From NCBI GenBank assembly GCA_948144175.1, contig CANXME010001992.1:124001-188000 (forward strand): a DNA stretch of 64,000 bases, in the 5' to 3' direction. Each line of letters begins with the position of its first letter. Within the stretch, counting starts at the first letter, position 1. This document shows, one piece after another, positions 9,905 through 21,000 of the stretch. The DNA comes from Closterium sp. NIES-65. Lineage: Eukaryota; Streptophyta; Zygnematophyceae; Desmidiales; Closteriaceae. The notes beneath the pieces were generated by a model. The model saw only the letters and a program-made list of their open reading frames with translations, was not told where the DNA came from and ran no database searches. The translations under genes and the position numbers were made by a program.

Positions 9905-11240
9905 AAGCAGCCGCCGGATTCTCCGCCTGTCTTCAAGGCACGTTACGTGGCTCGTGGCTTCAGTCAGCGGCAGGGAGTTGACTACTTTCAGACCTTCTCT
10001 CCCACCCCGAAGATGACCACTCTTCGGGTACTGCTGCACGTTGCTGCTCACCGTGACTACGAGCTGCACTCTCTCGACTTCAGCACAGCTTTCTTGTAGG
10101 GCAGCCTGCACGAGGAGATCTGGCTGCGCCGCCCATCTGGCTTCACTGGGTCGTTCCCTCCTGGTACCCAGTGGAGCCTCCGGCGTCCAGTTTACGGTCT
10201 CCGCCAGGCGCCACGTGAGTGGCACGACACACTGAAGACAAAACTTGCGGCTCTTGGGTTTGCTCCTTCTACTGCCGACCCGTCGCTGTTTCTACGCACC
10301 GACACCTCTCTGCCGCCGTTCTACATCCTCGTGTACGTCGACGACTTGGTCTTTGCCACAGCTGACACTGCTGGACTCGCCTACGTGAAGTCCGAGCTAC
10401 AGAAGAGACACACGTGCACAGACCTGGGTGAACTGCGCAGCTACCTTGGCTTGCAGATCACCCGGGACAGAGCACGCCGCACCATTACCCTGACTCAGTC
10501 ACACATGGTGCAGCAGGTCCTTCAGCGCTTCGGCTTCACGTACTCTTCGCCTCAGGCCACTCCTCTGTCTACTCGCCACTCGCTCTCAGCTCTGCCTTCG
10601 GATGAGTCCGTAGAGTCGAGTGGCCCGTACCCAAAGTTTGTTGGCTGCCTCATGTACCTGATGACCTGCACACGACCTGACCTTGCATACCCTCTTAGCA
10701 TTCTCGCACGCTATGTTGCTCCTGGGAGACACCGACCAGAGCACATGGCTGCAGTGAAGAGGGTGTTGCGCTACTTGTGCAGTACGTCGGGCATGGGGCT
10801 AGTGCTTGGAGGGCGCAGTCCAGTGGTCCTCACTGGTCACGCAGATGCTTCTTGGGCTGACGACCAGGCTACGCAGCGGTCGTCACAGGGTTACACCTTC
10901 AGCCTTGGTTCCGGCTCTGTCTCGTGGCGGGCTACTCGCTCGTCTTCTGTTCTCGGCTCCAGTTGTGAGGCTGAGATCTACGTTGGGGCCATGGCTGCAC
11001 AGGAGCTACGCTGGCTCACCTACCTGCTGACTGACCTCGGAGAGCCGCCTCGTTCTCCTCCAGTGCTGTACGTAGACAACAAGGCCATGCTGGCCTTGTG
11101 TCGAGAGCAGTGACTGCAGCACAGAACAAAGCACATTGCTCTCCGCTACTTTCTTGCTCGTGAGCTACAGCAGCGTGGACAGTTGCGGCTTGCGTACGTG
11201 GCCTCTGAGGCCAACACTGCTGATGTTTTCACCAAGGCAC
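9905..11240 (+). pseudogene. Copia RT-RNase H of E3a, second part
   Basis: This continues the E3a pol after the TRIM insertion. It has ARYVARGFSQ, FQTFSPTPKMTTLRVLL, the RT catalytic ILVYVDDLVFA (near 10327) and RNase H with HADASWADDQ and SSCEAEIY. Stops include TAG near 10097 in place of a Gln codon and TGA at 11111-11113. The sequence breaks off inside the conserved ANTADVFTKAL and jumps into the Gag of E3b. Confidence 0.87.
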
Positions 11241-14200
11241 TTGTTGTGAGGCTGGTGAGGCTGTCGCTCTAGGTGCCAGTGAGTCTGTGTCCTCAGGTGC
11301 TGGTGAGTCTGCTCTCTCAGGTACTGCGTCGGCTCCGCCCTCTCTCACCTTCACTCTTGACTCACGGGCGTCTCGCTCCTTCTTTCGAGACCGCACCACA
11401 CTCACACCGCTTAGTCGGCCAGTGGCGGTCTCCCTGGCGGACCTGGGGGTCCTGTTCTGGCTCGCTACTCCACTGTCCTGTCGTGCCCTGCGGTCCCGTC
11501 TGGCGCCCTGTCTGGTCTCTACCTCCCCTCGTTCTCTACGAACTTGGTGGCGGGTGCTGACCTACAGGATGCAGGGGTCGACCAGTTCACCCCTGCACGC
11601 CGACGGGACACCCACTGCACGGACGCGGACACGGGTCGACACTTGACCACGTTCACACATGGGCCGGGGTCGAGCCTGTACACACTCACTCTTCCGTCTC
11701 CTCCTCCTGCGTCTGGTCAGGTAGCTGCGTCGGGTCAGGTGTTTGCTGCAGCATCCAGGTCTGGTCCTAAGTCTGCCCCCTGCTCGTGTCGCCTCCTGTC
11801 CCACGAGACCCTCCTGTGGCACCACAGGATGGGTCACCCCTCCCTGCCTCGTCTCCGAGGCATGGCCTCTCGCCTTCTTGTCTCTGGCCTTCCCCGGTCC
11901 CTCCCTCCCCTTCCTCTGGGGCCTGGCCCTCCCTGTGTCCCCTGTGTTGAGGGTCGCCTGCGGGCTACCCCTCACTCCTCCCCGTTTCCTCCGACGGAGG
12001 CCCCGATGCAGACGCTTCACATGGACGTGTGGGGCCCAGCCCGCGTCCGTGGACAGGGTCACGAGCGCTACTTCCTGCTGGTGGTTGACGACTACTCGCG
12101 TTACACCACAGTCTTCCCCTTGCGCAGCAAGGGTGAGGTCACTGAGGTGTTGATCGACAGGATCTGCGCAGCTCGTCTCTAGCTCAGGCGGAGCTTCGAC
12201 TCGGACTTTCCTGTTTTGCGTCTGCACTCGGACAGAGGCGGAGAGTTCTCCTCCGGCCTTCTGCGAGCCTACTGTCGGTCACGAGGCATCCGCCAGACCT
12301 TCACGCTTCCGGACTCTCCACAGCAGAATGGGATTGCTGAGCGCCGCATCGGCATTGTCATGGACGTCGCCCGTACGTCCATGGTGCATGCGGCTGCCCC
12401 CCATTTTCTTTGGCCGTTTGCGGTCCGGTACGCCGCGCATCAGATCAACCTTCAGCCCAGGGTCTCCAGACCGGAGACCTCCCCAGCTTTGCTGTGGACG
12501 GGGAAGGTTGGCGATGCGTCGGCGTTCGGTGTCTGGGGATCTCGGGCGTTTGTCCGCGACTTGTCTGCGGACAAGCTTTCCCCTCGTGCTGCTCCTTGCG
12601 TCTTCCTGGGTTTCCCCCCTGACGCACCTGGGTGGCAGTTTTACCACCCCACCTCTCGTCGTGTTCTGTCCTCCCAGGACGTCACGTTCGACGAGTCGGT
12701 TCCCTTCTACCGGCTCTTCCCCTACCGCACTCCGTCCCTTCCCCCCCCGCCCCTCTTCCTGGTCCCAGGTCCCCCCCCGGTAGACCCCCTCCCCCCTCAG
12801 GGTCCTGCCCCTTCAGGTGTGTCTCAGGTAGACGCGGTCGAGCCTGTCGAGGTCACTGGTGACTCTGGTGCTGCTGCGGGTGCGGAGCCTCGGGGTGCTG
12901 AGATTGGGGGTGCTGAGACTAGGGGTGCTGAGACTAGGGGTGCTGAGCCTGGGGGTACTGAGCCTGAGGGTACTGAGCCTGGGGGTGCTGAGCCTGGGGG
13001 TGCTGTGCCTGGGGGTGCTGAGCCTGGGGGTACTGCGTCTGGGAGTGCTGCGCCTGCTGCTTCTGTTCCTGGTGGTTCTCCAGACCGTTCCTCACGCCGC
13101 GAGCCGCTCTCTCCTCTGGAGCTGCGTGAGTGGTTTGCCCGGCGCTGGAGGCGAGCTGCTGGAGCTGGGGGTACTGCGGGTGCTGGAGGTTCCGTTGCTG
13201 CCGAGGGAGCTGGTACCATGGGTCCCGGAGGTGCTCGTACTGAGGGTACTGGAGCTGCCGGGCCCGGGGGTGCCTCTGGAGCTAGAGCTGCTGCGGGTGC
13301 TGGCGCTGAGGCTACGACTGTCGGTCCTTCTGCGGGTACTTCTGCAGCTGCTGGTGGTACTGGAGTTGGAGCTGCTACTGGTGGTGGTGCTGCCTCTCGA
13401 GGTGTTGGTGCTGTCCCTGCTGTTTCTGGCGGTGCTGCGCGGCCTCGACCGTAATTCGTTCCGCTCCTTCAGCAGGTTCTTGGTCTCCCGCCTTCCACTA
13501 GTCCTTCTCCTCCCGTAGAGTGTCCGCAGCCTGTCCCGTCACAGTCACAGTTACAGCCCGCCTCTCCCCTGCCTTCTCCTTCTCCCTACGCTGGTCCTAC
13601 TGGAGGTCTTGCTGAGCATCGTGAGCCTGCGTCCCGCCCTGCGTCGCCAGTCCGAGCTGCTCGCCCTAGTGGTCGCGGTTCGCGTCAGCGTCCTCCTCCT
13701 GTCCCTGGCACGCACCAGATGTCTCTGCGTCCGTCCACTGCTCCTCTGCGTGCCCCTTTGCCTTCTCCTCCTCAGTCTTGTCTTCCTACACTTGCCGACC
13801 CGGAGTCGGACTTTCACCGTGCTGCCGTTCCTACTGTCACGCGTCTTCTTGCTTCTCTTGTCACTGACCCTTCCTTTGAGTCCGCTGCTGCGTCTGCCCT
13901 AGTTGCTGAGCTGGTCGACTTTGCTGCTGCGTGTCGTCTGGACTACGCTGCCAGACTTGTTGCTGAGTCTGCTGAGTCTGCGTCTGCTGCGTCTGCGTCT
14001 TCCTGTCCTCCGTCCGTCGGGGGTGACTGTGCTCTTGGCACAGACGTCCTTGAGGACAGGCAGGAAGAGTTCCAGTGCTTTGCCGCCGCTTTGCCCCATC
14101 TCGTGTCCATGCTTGTTGCCCCTGAGGGAGACCCGGATGCTCTAGACATCCCGACCCCACGCTCTTACGCAGAGGCGATGGCCGGTCCCTACTCCTCTCA

Positions 14201-15728
14201 GTGGCAGTCAGCCATGGGCGCAGAGATGGCTTCCTGGAAGTCCACAGGCACCTACGTTGACGCTGTTCCCCCTCCTGGGGCGAACATTGTCAGTGGCATG
14301 TGGATCTTCAGGGTGAAGCGGCCGCCGGGTTCTCCGCCTGTCTTCAAGGCGCGCTACGTGGCTCGTGGCTTCAGTCAGCGACACTGAGTTGACTTCTTTC
14401 AGACCTTCTCCCCGACTCCGAAGATGACCACACTTCGGGTTCTACTGCACGTCGTTGCTCAGTGTGACTACAAGCTACACTCTCTTGACTTCAGCACTGC
14501 TTTCCTACAGGGCCGCCTGCACGAGGAGATCTGGCTGCGCCGCCCTCCTGGCTTCACTGGGTCGTTCCCTCCTGGTACCCAGTGGAGCCTCCGGCGGCCA
14601 GTCTACGGTCTCCGCCAGGCGCCGCGTGAGTGGCACGACACACTGAGGACTACACTTGCGGCTCTTGGGTTTGCTCCTTCTACTGCTGATCCGTCGCTGT
14701 TTCTGCGCACCGACACCTCGCTGCCGCCTTTCTACATCCTCGTGTACGTCGACGACTTGGTCTTTGCCACTGCGGACACTCCCGCACTCGCCCACGTGAA
14801 GTCCGAGCTGCAGAAGAGACACACGTGCACAGACTTGGGTAAACTGACAAGCTATCTTGGCCTGCGGATCACCCGGGACAGAGCACGCCGCACCATTACC
14901 CTGACCCAGTCACACATGGTGCAGCAGGTCCTTCAGCGCTTCGGCTTCACGTACTCCTCGCCTCAGTCCACTCCTCTGCCTACGGGACACTCGCTCTCAG
15001 CTCTGCCTTCGGATGAGTCCGTAGAGTCGAGTGGTCCGTATCCAGAGCTTGTGGGCTGCCTCATGTACCTGATGACCTGCACTCGACCTGACCTCGCATA
15101 CCCTCTCAGCATCTTAGCACGCTATGTTGCTCCCGGCCGTCACCGGAAGGAGCACATGGATGCAGCTAAGAGGGTGTTGCGCTACTTGTGCAGTACGTCG
15201 GGCATGGGGCTAGTGCTTGGAGGGCGTGAGCGACCTGTGCCCACTGGGCACTCAGACGCTTCTTGGGCAGACGACCAGGCTACTCAGAGGTCATCTCAGG
15301 GTTACACCTTCAGTCTTGGCTCTGGCTCTGTCTCTTGGCGCTCTACTCGCTCTTCTTCGGTTCTCAGCTCCAGCTGTGAGGCTGAGATCTACGCCACGGC
15401 CATGGCTGCCCAGGAGCTTCGCTGGCTCACCTACCTGCTGACTGACCTTGGAGAGCGGCCTCGTTCTCCTCCAGTGCTGTACGTCGACAACAAGGCAACC
15501 ATTGCCTTGTGTGAGGAGCACAGACTGGAGCACAGGACGAAGCACATTGCTCTACGCTACTTCCTTGCTCGAGAGCTGCAGCAGCGTGGTCAGCTTCGCC
15601 TGCGTTTCGTGGCCACTGAGGCCAACACTGCTGATGTGTTCACCAAGGCACTTCCGCCTCGTGACCATCAGTGCTTTTGCACTCTGCTAGGCCTTGTGCC
15701 CACCGGGCCTCACTTGCTTACCTCTTGA
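11241..15728 (+). pseudogene. Copia gag/protease-to-RNase H of E3b
   Basis: The order is the end of Gag, protease with LDSRAS (catalytic Gly replaced), a frameshift near 11540, integrase (HHRMGH, MDVWGP, HSDRGGEF, AERRIG), a linker with one LREWFARRWRR module among EPGGA-type repeats, RT (SGMWIFRVKR, YVDDLVFA near 14747) and RNase H ending PTGPHLLTS before TGA at 15726. In-frame stops are TAG 12180-12182 (for Gln), TAA 13452-13454 (for Tyr) and TGA 14385-14387. Apart from these, the frame from 11544 onward is continuous. Confidence 0.87.
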
Positions 15729-15938
15729 CCTTGCTTGTACTGCTGCATATATATATCCTTGCTCTTGCTTGTTTAGCACTGCTATATATATATGCTCTGC
15801 TACATGTGAACTGGCCTTGTGGCCTTGACCTTGTGCTCGGATCTTGTGTGGTATCCTTGAGATCCACCCTGAGCTTGCTTTGCTTTGCTTGACTGGTCTT
15901 GTGACCCCTTGCTCTCCCCCACTTTGCCTATGGGGGTG
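15729..15938 (+). other. 3' untranslated region and polypurine tract of E3b
   Basis: This stretch between the pol stop and the LTR contains two TATATATA tracts (about 15745-15758, 15783-15793), repeated GCTTTG motifs and a final CCTATGGGGGTG purine tract. The same arrangement recurs beside E4, E6, E8, E9 and E10. Confidence 0.7.
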
Positions 15939-16075
15939 TGTCAGATGATTGTATTACTGATGCATATATTTAGGCTGTAGTGGGGTAGCCCATAGGGGGT
16001 ACAACCCAATTAGGGTTGGTACTTGTACTTGTTTCATTTCATAGTGCACACATTCCTCGCCTCGATCTCAACACA
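15939..16075 (+). repeat. 3' LTR of E3b
   Basis: This 137-bp LTR starts TGTCAGATGATTG and ends CTCAACACA. It is clearly diverged from the E3a LTR at 4190, so the two cannot be a pair from a single insertion. Confidence 0.78.
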
Positions 16076-17666
16076 GGCCAGTAGCGAAGCCGCAGTGGAG
16101 GTTGAGTCCAGCAGAGACAGAGGAGATGATGTAGCAGGTTAGGCACTTTCTCGCGCAGGGTTTTATTCAGCCATCTAGATTGCCTTGGGCAGCACCAATC
16201 CTTTTCGCACCCAAGAAAGACGGAGGGTTACGGATGTGCATAGATTACCGCGCACTGAACGCCGCCACCGTCAAGAATAGGTTTCCGGTGCCGAGAGTAG
16301 AGGATCTCCTAGATGCAGTGCAGGGCGCTAGAGTTTTCTCCAAGATCGACCTTCGTTCGAGTTACCATCAGATTCGAGTAGTTCCAGAGGACCAGCACAA
16401 GACGGCGTTTTGTACGTAGCATGGGTTGTACGAGTTTAGAGTTTTACCATTCGGTTTGACCAATGCCCCAGCGGCGTTTCAGATGCTCATGGACACAGTC
16501 CTCTCTAAGTTCCTAGGTTCGTTCGTTGTCGTCTACCTAGATGACATCTTAGTATTATCCAAGATGAAAGAGGAGCACGTGCAACACTTGCAGAAGGTCT
16601 TGGAGGTCTTGCGGAGGGAGAAGCTGTACGCGAAGCAGTCTAAGTGCGAGTTCTTCCTTCCAGAGGTCGAGTTTCTAGGTCACGTCGTATCCGCTAGTGG
16701 CATTAGGACCGATCCAAAGAAGATCGCAGCAGTACACGACTGGATAGCTCCGACCTCAGTCAAGGAGTTGCAGAGCTTTCTTGGATTCGTGAACTACTAT
16801 CGTCGTTTCGTTCAGGGTTACGCATCGATAGCTAGTCCACTCACTGACCTACTTCGGAAGGGCGTAGATTTCAATTGGGGTCCAGCGCAGCAGCAGGCGT
16901 TCGAGCAGGTGAAGCAGTCGCTCGCGTCTTCACCGACACTGTCGTACCCAGATCCCACTTGCCCGTACGTTGTAGTGACCGACACATCAGATCGAGCCAT
17001 TGGAGCAGTGCTTCTTCAGGACCAGGGACGTGGGTTACAGCCGATCGCGTGCGAGTCGCATAAGCTTAGGGAACGCAGTTGAACTATCCCATTCACGATA
17101 AGGAGGCGCTCGTGATCATCCCTGCGTATAAGGTTTGGAGGTGCTACCTAGAGGGGGCACATAGTGTTATACGCACGGACCATTGCTCGCTTCGTTTCCT
17201 CAAGTCGCAGCCGCAGCTGAGTCGTCGCCAGGCTAGATGGATGGAGTTTATGGAGGGGAGTTTCCACTACAGGATAGAGTACAAGCCAGGTGTTCGCAAC
17301 CCAGCAGACCCGCTCACTCGCCCTAGTTGCTAGCTTGCTAGCCTCACGGTCACTGCAGGCCATCCACTTCTCACAGCACTCTTCGAGCACGGTTACACAA
17401 TAGATCCCGACTTCACACCGCAGCCGCCCGCAGGAGCAGAGGTGCAGGGTAGTGCCTATATACGGAAGGGTACCACACGAATTTGGGTTCCCGCCTACCG
17501 CCCTCTTCGACAGCTTCTTCTTTCTTAGGCGCACGATGTAGTTAGCGCGGGTCACTTTGGAGCAGATAAGACGGTTAAGACGCTTAGTCGCACGTACTAC
17601 TGGCCAGGGCTTGCAGCACACGTAGAGGATTACATTCGCTCGTGTGACACGTTGCAGCGTACAAAA
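16076..17666 (+). pseudogene. Gypsy RT, RNase H and integrase zinc domain (E2)
   Basis: It reads through a RPVAKPQWRLSPAE region, then [44 protein letters not shown] and the RT catalytic VVYLDDILV (about 16530). RNase H follows ([26 protein letters not shown]). The integrase HHCC domain is then visible (GHFGADKTVKTLSRTYYWP...C). Stops include TAG near 16134, TAG at 16417-16419 and TAG near 17526; a frameshift lies near 17075. It ends at 17666, where copia E8 begins. Confidence 0.88.
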
Positions 17667-17799
17667 TGTGAGAATAAGCGAACAGGAATGAATGAACTAG
17701 CAGTGAAAATGAGTACAAGTAGGAAACCCTAGAATTGTGTACCCCCTATAGGCTAACCCACTGTAGCCTACACAAGCAGAACATATATAATGTTTGACA
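17667..17799 (-). repeat. 3' LTR of E8
   Basis: This 133-bp LTR is identical to the one at 24352-24484. The polypurine tract lies next to it (plus strand 17800-17820, CACCCCCATAGG). Confidence 0.92.
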
Positions 17800-18005
17800 C
17801 ACCCCCATAGGCAAAGTGGGGGAGAACAAGGGGTCACAAGACCAGTCAAGCAAAGCAAAGCAAGCTCAGGGTGGATCACAAAGTCACCACACAGTCCGAG
17901 CACAAGAGCAGGGCCAGAGGCCAGTTCACATGCAGGAGTACGGACATATATATAAAACTAGACAAGCAAGAGCAGGTATATATATATGTCACAGTACAAG
18001 TGAAG
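17800..18005 (-). other. 3' untranslated region and polypurine tract of E8
   Basis: This holds the polypurine tract, a GCTTTG-repeat block and two TATATATA tracts (about 17948-17957, 17975-17986), matching the 3' region of E9 almost base for base. Confidence 0.7.
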
Positions 18006-21000
18006 TCAAGAGGAGAGCAAGTGAGGCAAGACAGGCACAAGACCCAGCTGGGTGCAAAAGCGCTGATGGTCACAAGGCGCGAGTGCCTTGGTGAACACAT
18101 CAGCAGTGTTGGCCTCAGAGGCCACGTACGCAAGTCGCAACTGACCACGCTGCTGCAGCTCACGAGCAAGGAAGTAGCTGAGAGCAATGTGCTTCGTTCT
18201 GTGCTCCAAGCGCTGCTCTCGACACAAGGCCAGCATGGCCTTGTTGTCTACGTACAGCACTGGAGGAGAACGAGGTGGCTCTCCAAGGTCAGTCAGCAGG
18301 TAGGTGAGCCAGCGAAGCTCCTGTGCAGCCATGGCCCCGGCGTAGATCTCAGCCTCACAACTGGAGTCGAGAACCGAAGACGAGCGAGTAGACCGCCACG
18401 AGACAGAGCCGGAACCAAGGCTGAAGGTGTAACCCTGTGACGACCGCTACGTAGCCTGGTTGTCAGCCCAAGAAGCGTCCGCGTGGCCGGTAAGGACCAC
18501 TGGACTCCGCCCTCCAAGCACTAGCCCCATGCCCGACGTACTGCACAGGTAGCGCAATACCCTCTTCGCTGCAGCCATGTGCTCTGGTCTGTGTCTCCCA
18601 GGAGCAACATAGCGTGCAAGAATGCTCAGAGGGTATGCAAGGTCAGGTCGTGTGCAGGTCATCAGGTACATGAGGCAGCCAACAAGCTCTGCATACGGAC
18701 CACTCGACTCTACGGACTCATCCGAAGGCAGAGCTGAGAGTGAGTGGCGAGTAGGCAGAGGAGTGGCCTGAGGCGAGGAGTACGTGAAGCCAAAGCGCTG
18801 AAGGACCTGCTGCACCATGTGTGACTGAGTCAAGGTAATGGTGCGGCGTGCTCTGTCCCGAGTGATCTGCAAGCCAAGGTAGCTGCGCAGTTCACCCAGG
18901 TCTGTGCACGTGTGTCTCTTCAGTAGTTCGGACTTCACGTAGGCGAGTCCAGCAGTGTCCGCTGTGGCAAAGACCAAGTCGTCGACGTACACGAGGATGT
19001 AGAACGGCGGCAGTGAAGTGTCGGTGCGCAGAAACAGCGACGGGTCAGCAGTAGAAGGAGCAAACCCAAGAGCCGCAAGCGTAGTCCTCAGTGTGTCGTG
19101 CCACTCACGCGGTGCCTGGCGGAGACCGTAGACTGGCCGTCGGAGGCTCCACTGGGTGCCAGGAGGGAAAGTCCCAGTGAAGCCAGGTGGACGGCGCAGC
19201 CAGATCTCCTCGTGCAGGCTACCCTGCAAGAACGCAGTGGTGAAGTCGAGAGAGTGAAGCTCGTAGTCGCGCTGAGCGGCTATGTGCAGCAGCACCCGAA
19301 GAGTGGTCATCTTCGGGGTGGGAGAGAAGGTCTGAAAGTAGTCAACTCCCTGCCGCTGACTGAAGCCACGAGCAACGTACCGTGCCTTGAAGACAGGTGG
19401 AGAGCCCGGCGGCCGCTTCACCCTGAAGATCCACATGCCACTGACGATGTTCGCCCCAGGAGGGGGAACTGCGTCAACATAGGTGCGTGTGGACTTCCAG
19501 GAAGCCATCTCTGCATCCATAGCTGCCTGCCACTGAGAGGAGTAGGGACCCTCTACGGCCTCCGCGTAAGAACGCGGAGTCGGGATGTCTAGTGCATCCG
19601 GGTCTCCCTCAGGGGCAAGCAGTACAGACGCGAGATGAGGTGAAGCAGCCGCTAGACACTGTAACTCCTCCTGCCTGTCCTCTAGGACGTCCGTGCCAAG
19701 AGCACACTCACCCCCGACGGACGGAGGACAGACAGACGCAGACTCAGCAACAAGACTAGCAGCGTAGTCGAGACGACAGCGAGCAGCAAAGTCAACGAGC
19801 TCAGGGACTAGAGCAGACGCAGCAGTGGACTCAAAAGAGGGGTCAGTGACGACAGTAGCAAGCAGACGCGTGACAGTAGGACTAGCAGCGCGAAGAGAGT
19901 CCGACTCAGGGTCGGCAAGCGCAGGAAGAGAGGACTCAGGAGGAGAAGGCAAAGGGGCACGCAGAGGAGCAGTGGACGGACGCAGAGACATCCGGTGCGT
20001 GCCAGGGACAGGAGGAGGACGCTGACGCGAACCGCGACCACTAGCGCGAGCAGCACGAACCGGCGACGCGGGACGAGACGCAGGCTCACGACGCTCAGCA
20101 AGACCTCCAGTAGGACCAGTGTAAGGAGAGGGAGCAGGCAGAGGAGAGGAAGGCTCCAACAGTGACTGCGACTGGACAGGCTGTGGACACTCTACCGAAG
20201 GAGAAAGACCAAGAACCTGCTGTAGGAGCGGAACGAAGTACGGCCGAGGCCGCGCGGTAGCTCCAGACTAAGCAGGGACAGTACCAGCACTGTCAGCGAC
20301 AGCACCAGCGCCACCAACACCTCCAGCGGCGGGACCTCCAGCAGCACCAGCAGCAGAACCACCGCCAGGACAGACAGCAGTAGTCTCAGCACCAACACCC
20401 TCAGCAGCTCCAGCTCCAGTAAAACCCGCAGGCCCAGCAGCTCCGGGACCGGCAGCACCAGCACCCTCGACGGTCGACGAAGCTCCAGCTCCAGCAGCAC
20501 TCCTCCAGCGGCAAGCAAACCACTCGCGCAGCTCCTGTGGAGAGAGGGGCTCCCGGCGAGACGCAGCAGCAGGAGAAACCCCAGGCTCAGCAGCTCCAGA
20601 CTCAGCACCCCCAGGCACAGCAGCTCCAGACGTAGCACCCCCAGGCTCAGCAGCTCCAGACTCAGCACCTCCAGGCTCAGCAGCTCCAGACTCAGCACCC
20701 CCAGACTCAGTAGCTCCAGCTCCAGTCGGACCCGCAGGCCCAGCAGCTTCGGGACCGGCAGCACCCTCAGCAGGCGAAGAAGCTCCAGCTCCAACAGCAC
20801 GCCTCCAGCGGCGAGCAAACCACTCGCGCAGCTCCTGTGGAGAGAGCGGCTCCCGCCGAGACGGAAGAACCGGAGAGCCCCCAGGTCCAGCAAGCGCAGG
20901 CTCCGCACCTCCAGGCCCAGCACCCCCAGGCTCAGCAGCTCCTGACGTAGCACCCTCCGGCTCAGCACCCCCCGGCTCAGCACCCCCAGACTCAGCACCC

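Larger units (their letters stand above)
4190..11240 (+). mobile_element. E3a: copia element, 3' end deleted
   Basis: It consists of a 5' LTR (4190-4320), a primer-binding site, a GC-rich leader and a decayed gag-pol that breaks off inside RNase H near 11240, where E3b begins. It interrupts the E2 protease. The would-be 5-bp duplication on the left is GTTCG (4185-4189); its partner is absent because the 3' end is missing. Its RT resembles the E8/E9 group, while E3b resembles the E4 group. A TRIM-like element sits inside it at 8620-9904. Confidence 0.82.
11241..16075 (+). mobile_element. E3b: copia element, 5' end deleted
   Basis: It begins in the Gag/protease boundary and continues to a 3' LTR (15939-16075). 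The 5' LTR and most of gag are missing. Its RNase H end (FVATEANTADVFTKALPPRD) resembles E4 rather than E3a. The E2 gypsy resumes at 16076 about 1 kb further along its own sequence than where it broke at 4189. This fits two separate copia insertions whose intervening DNA was deleted. Confidence 0.8.
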
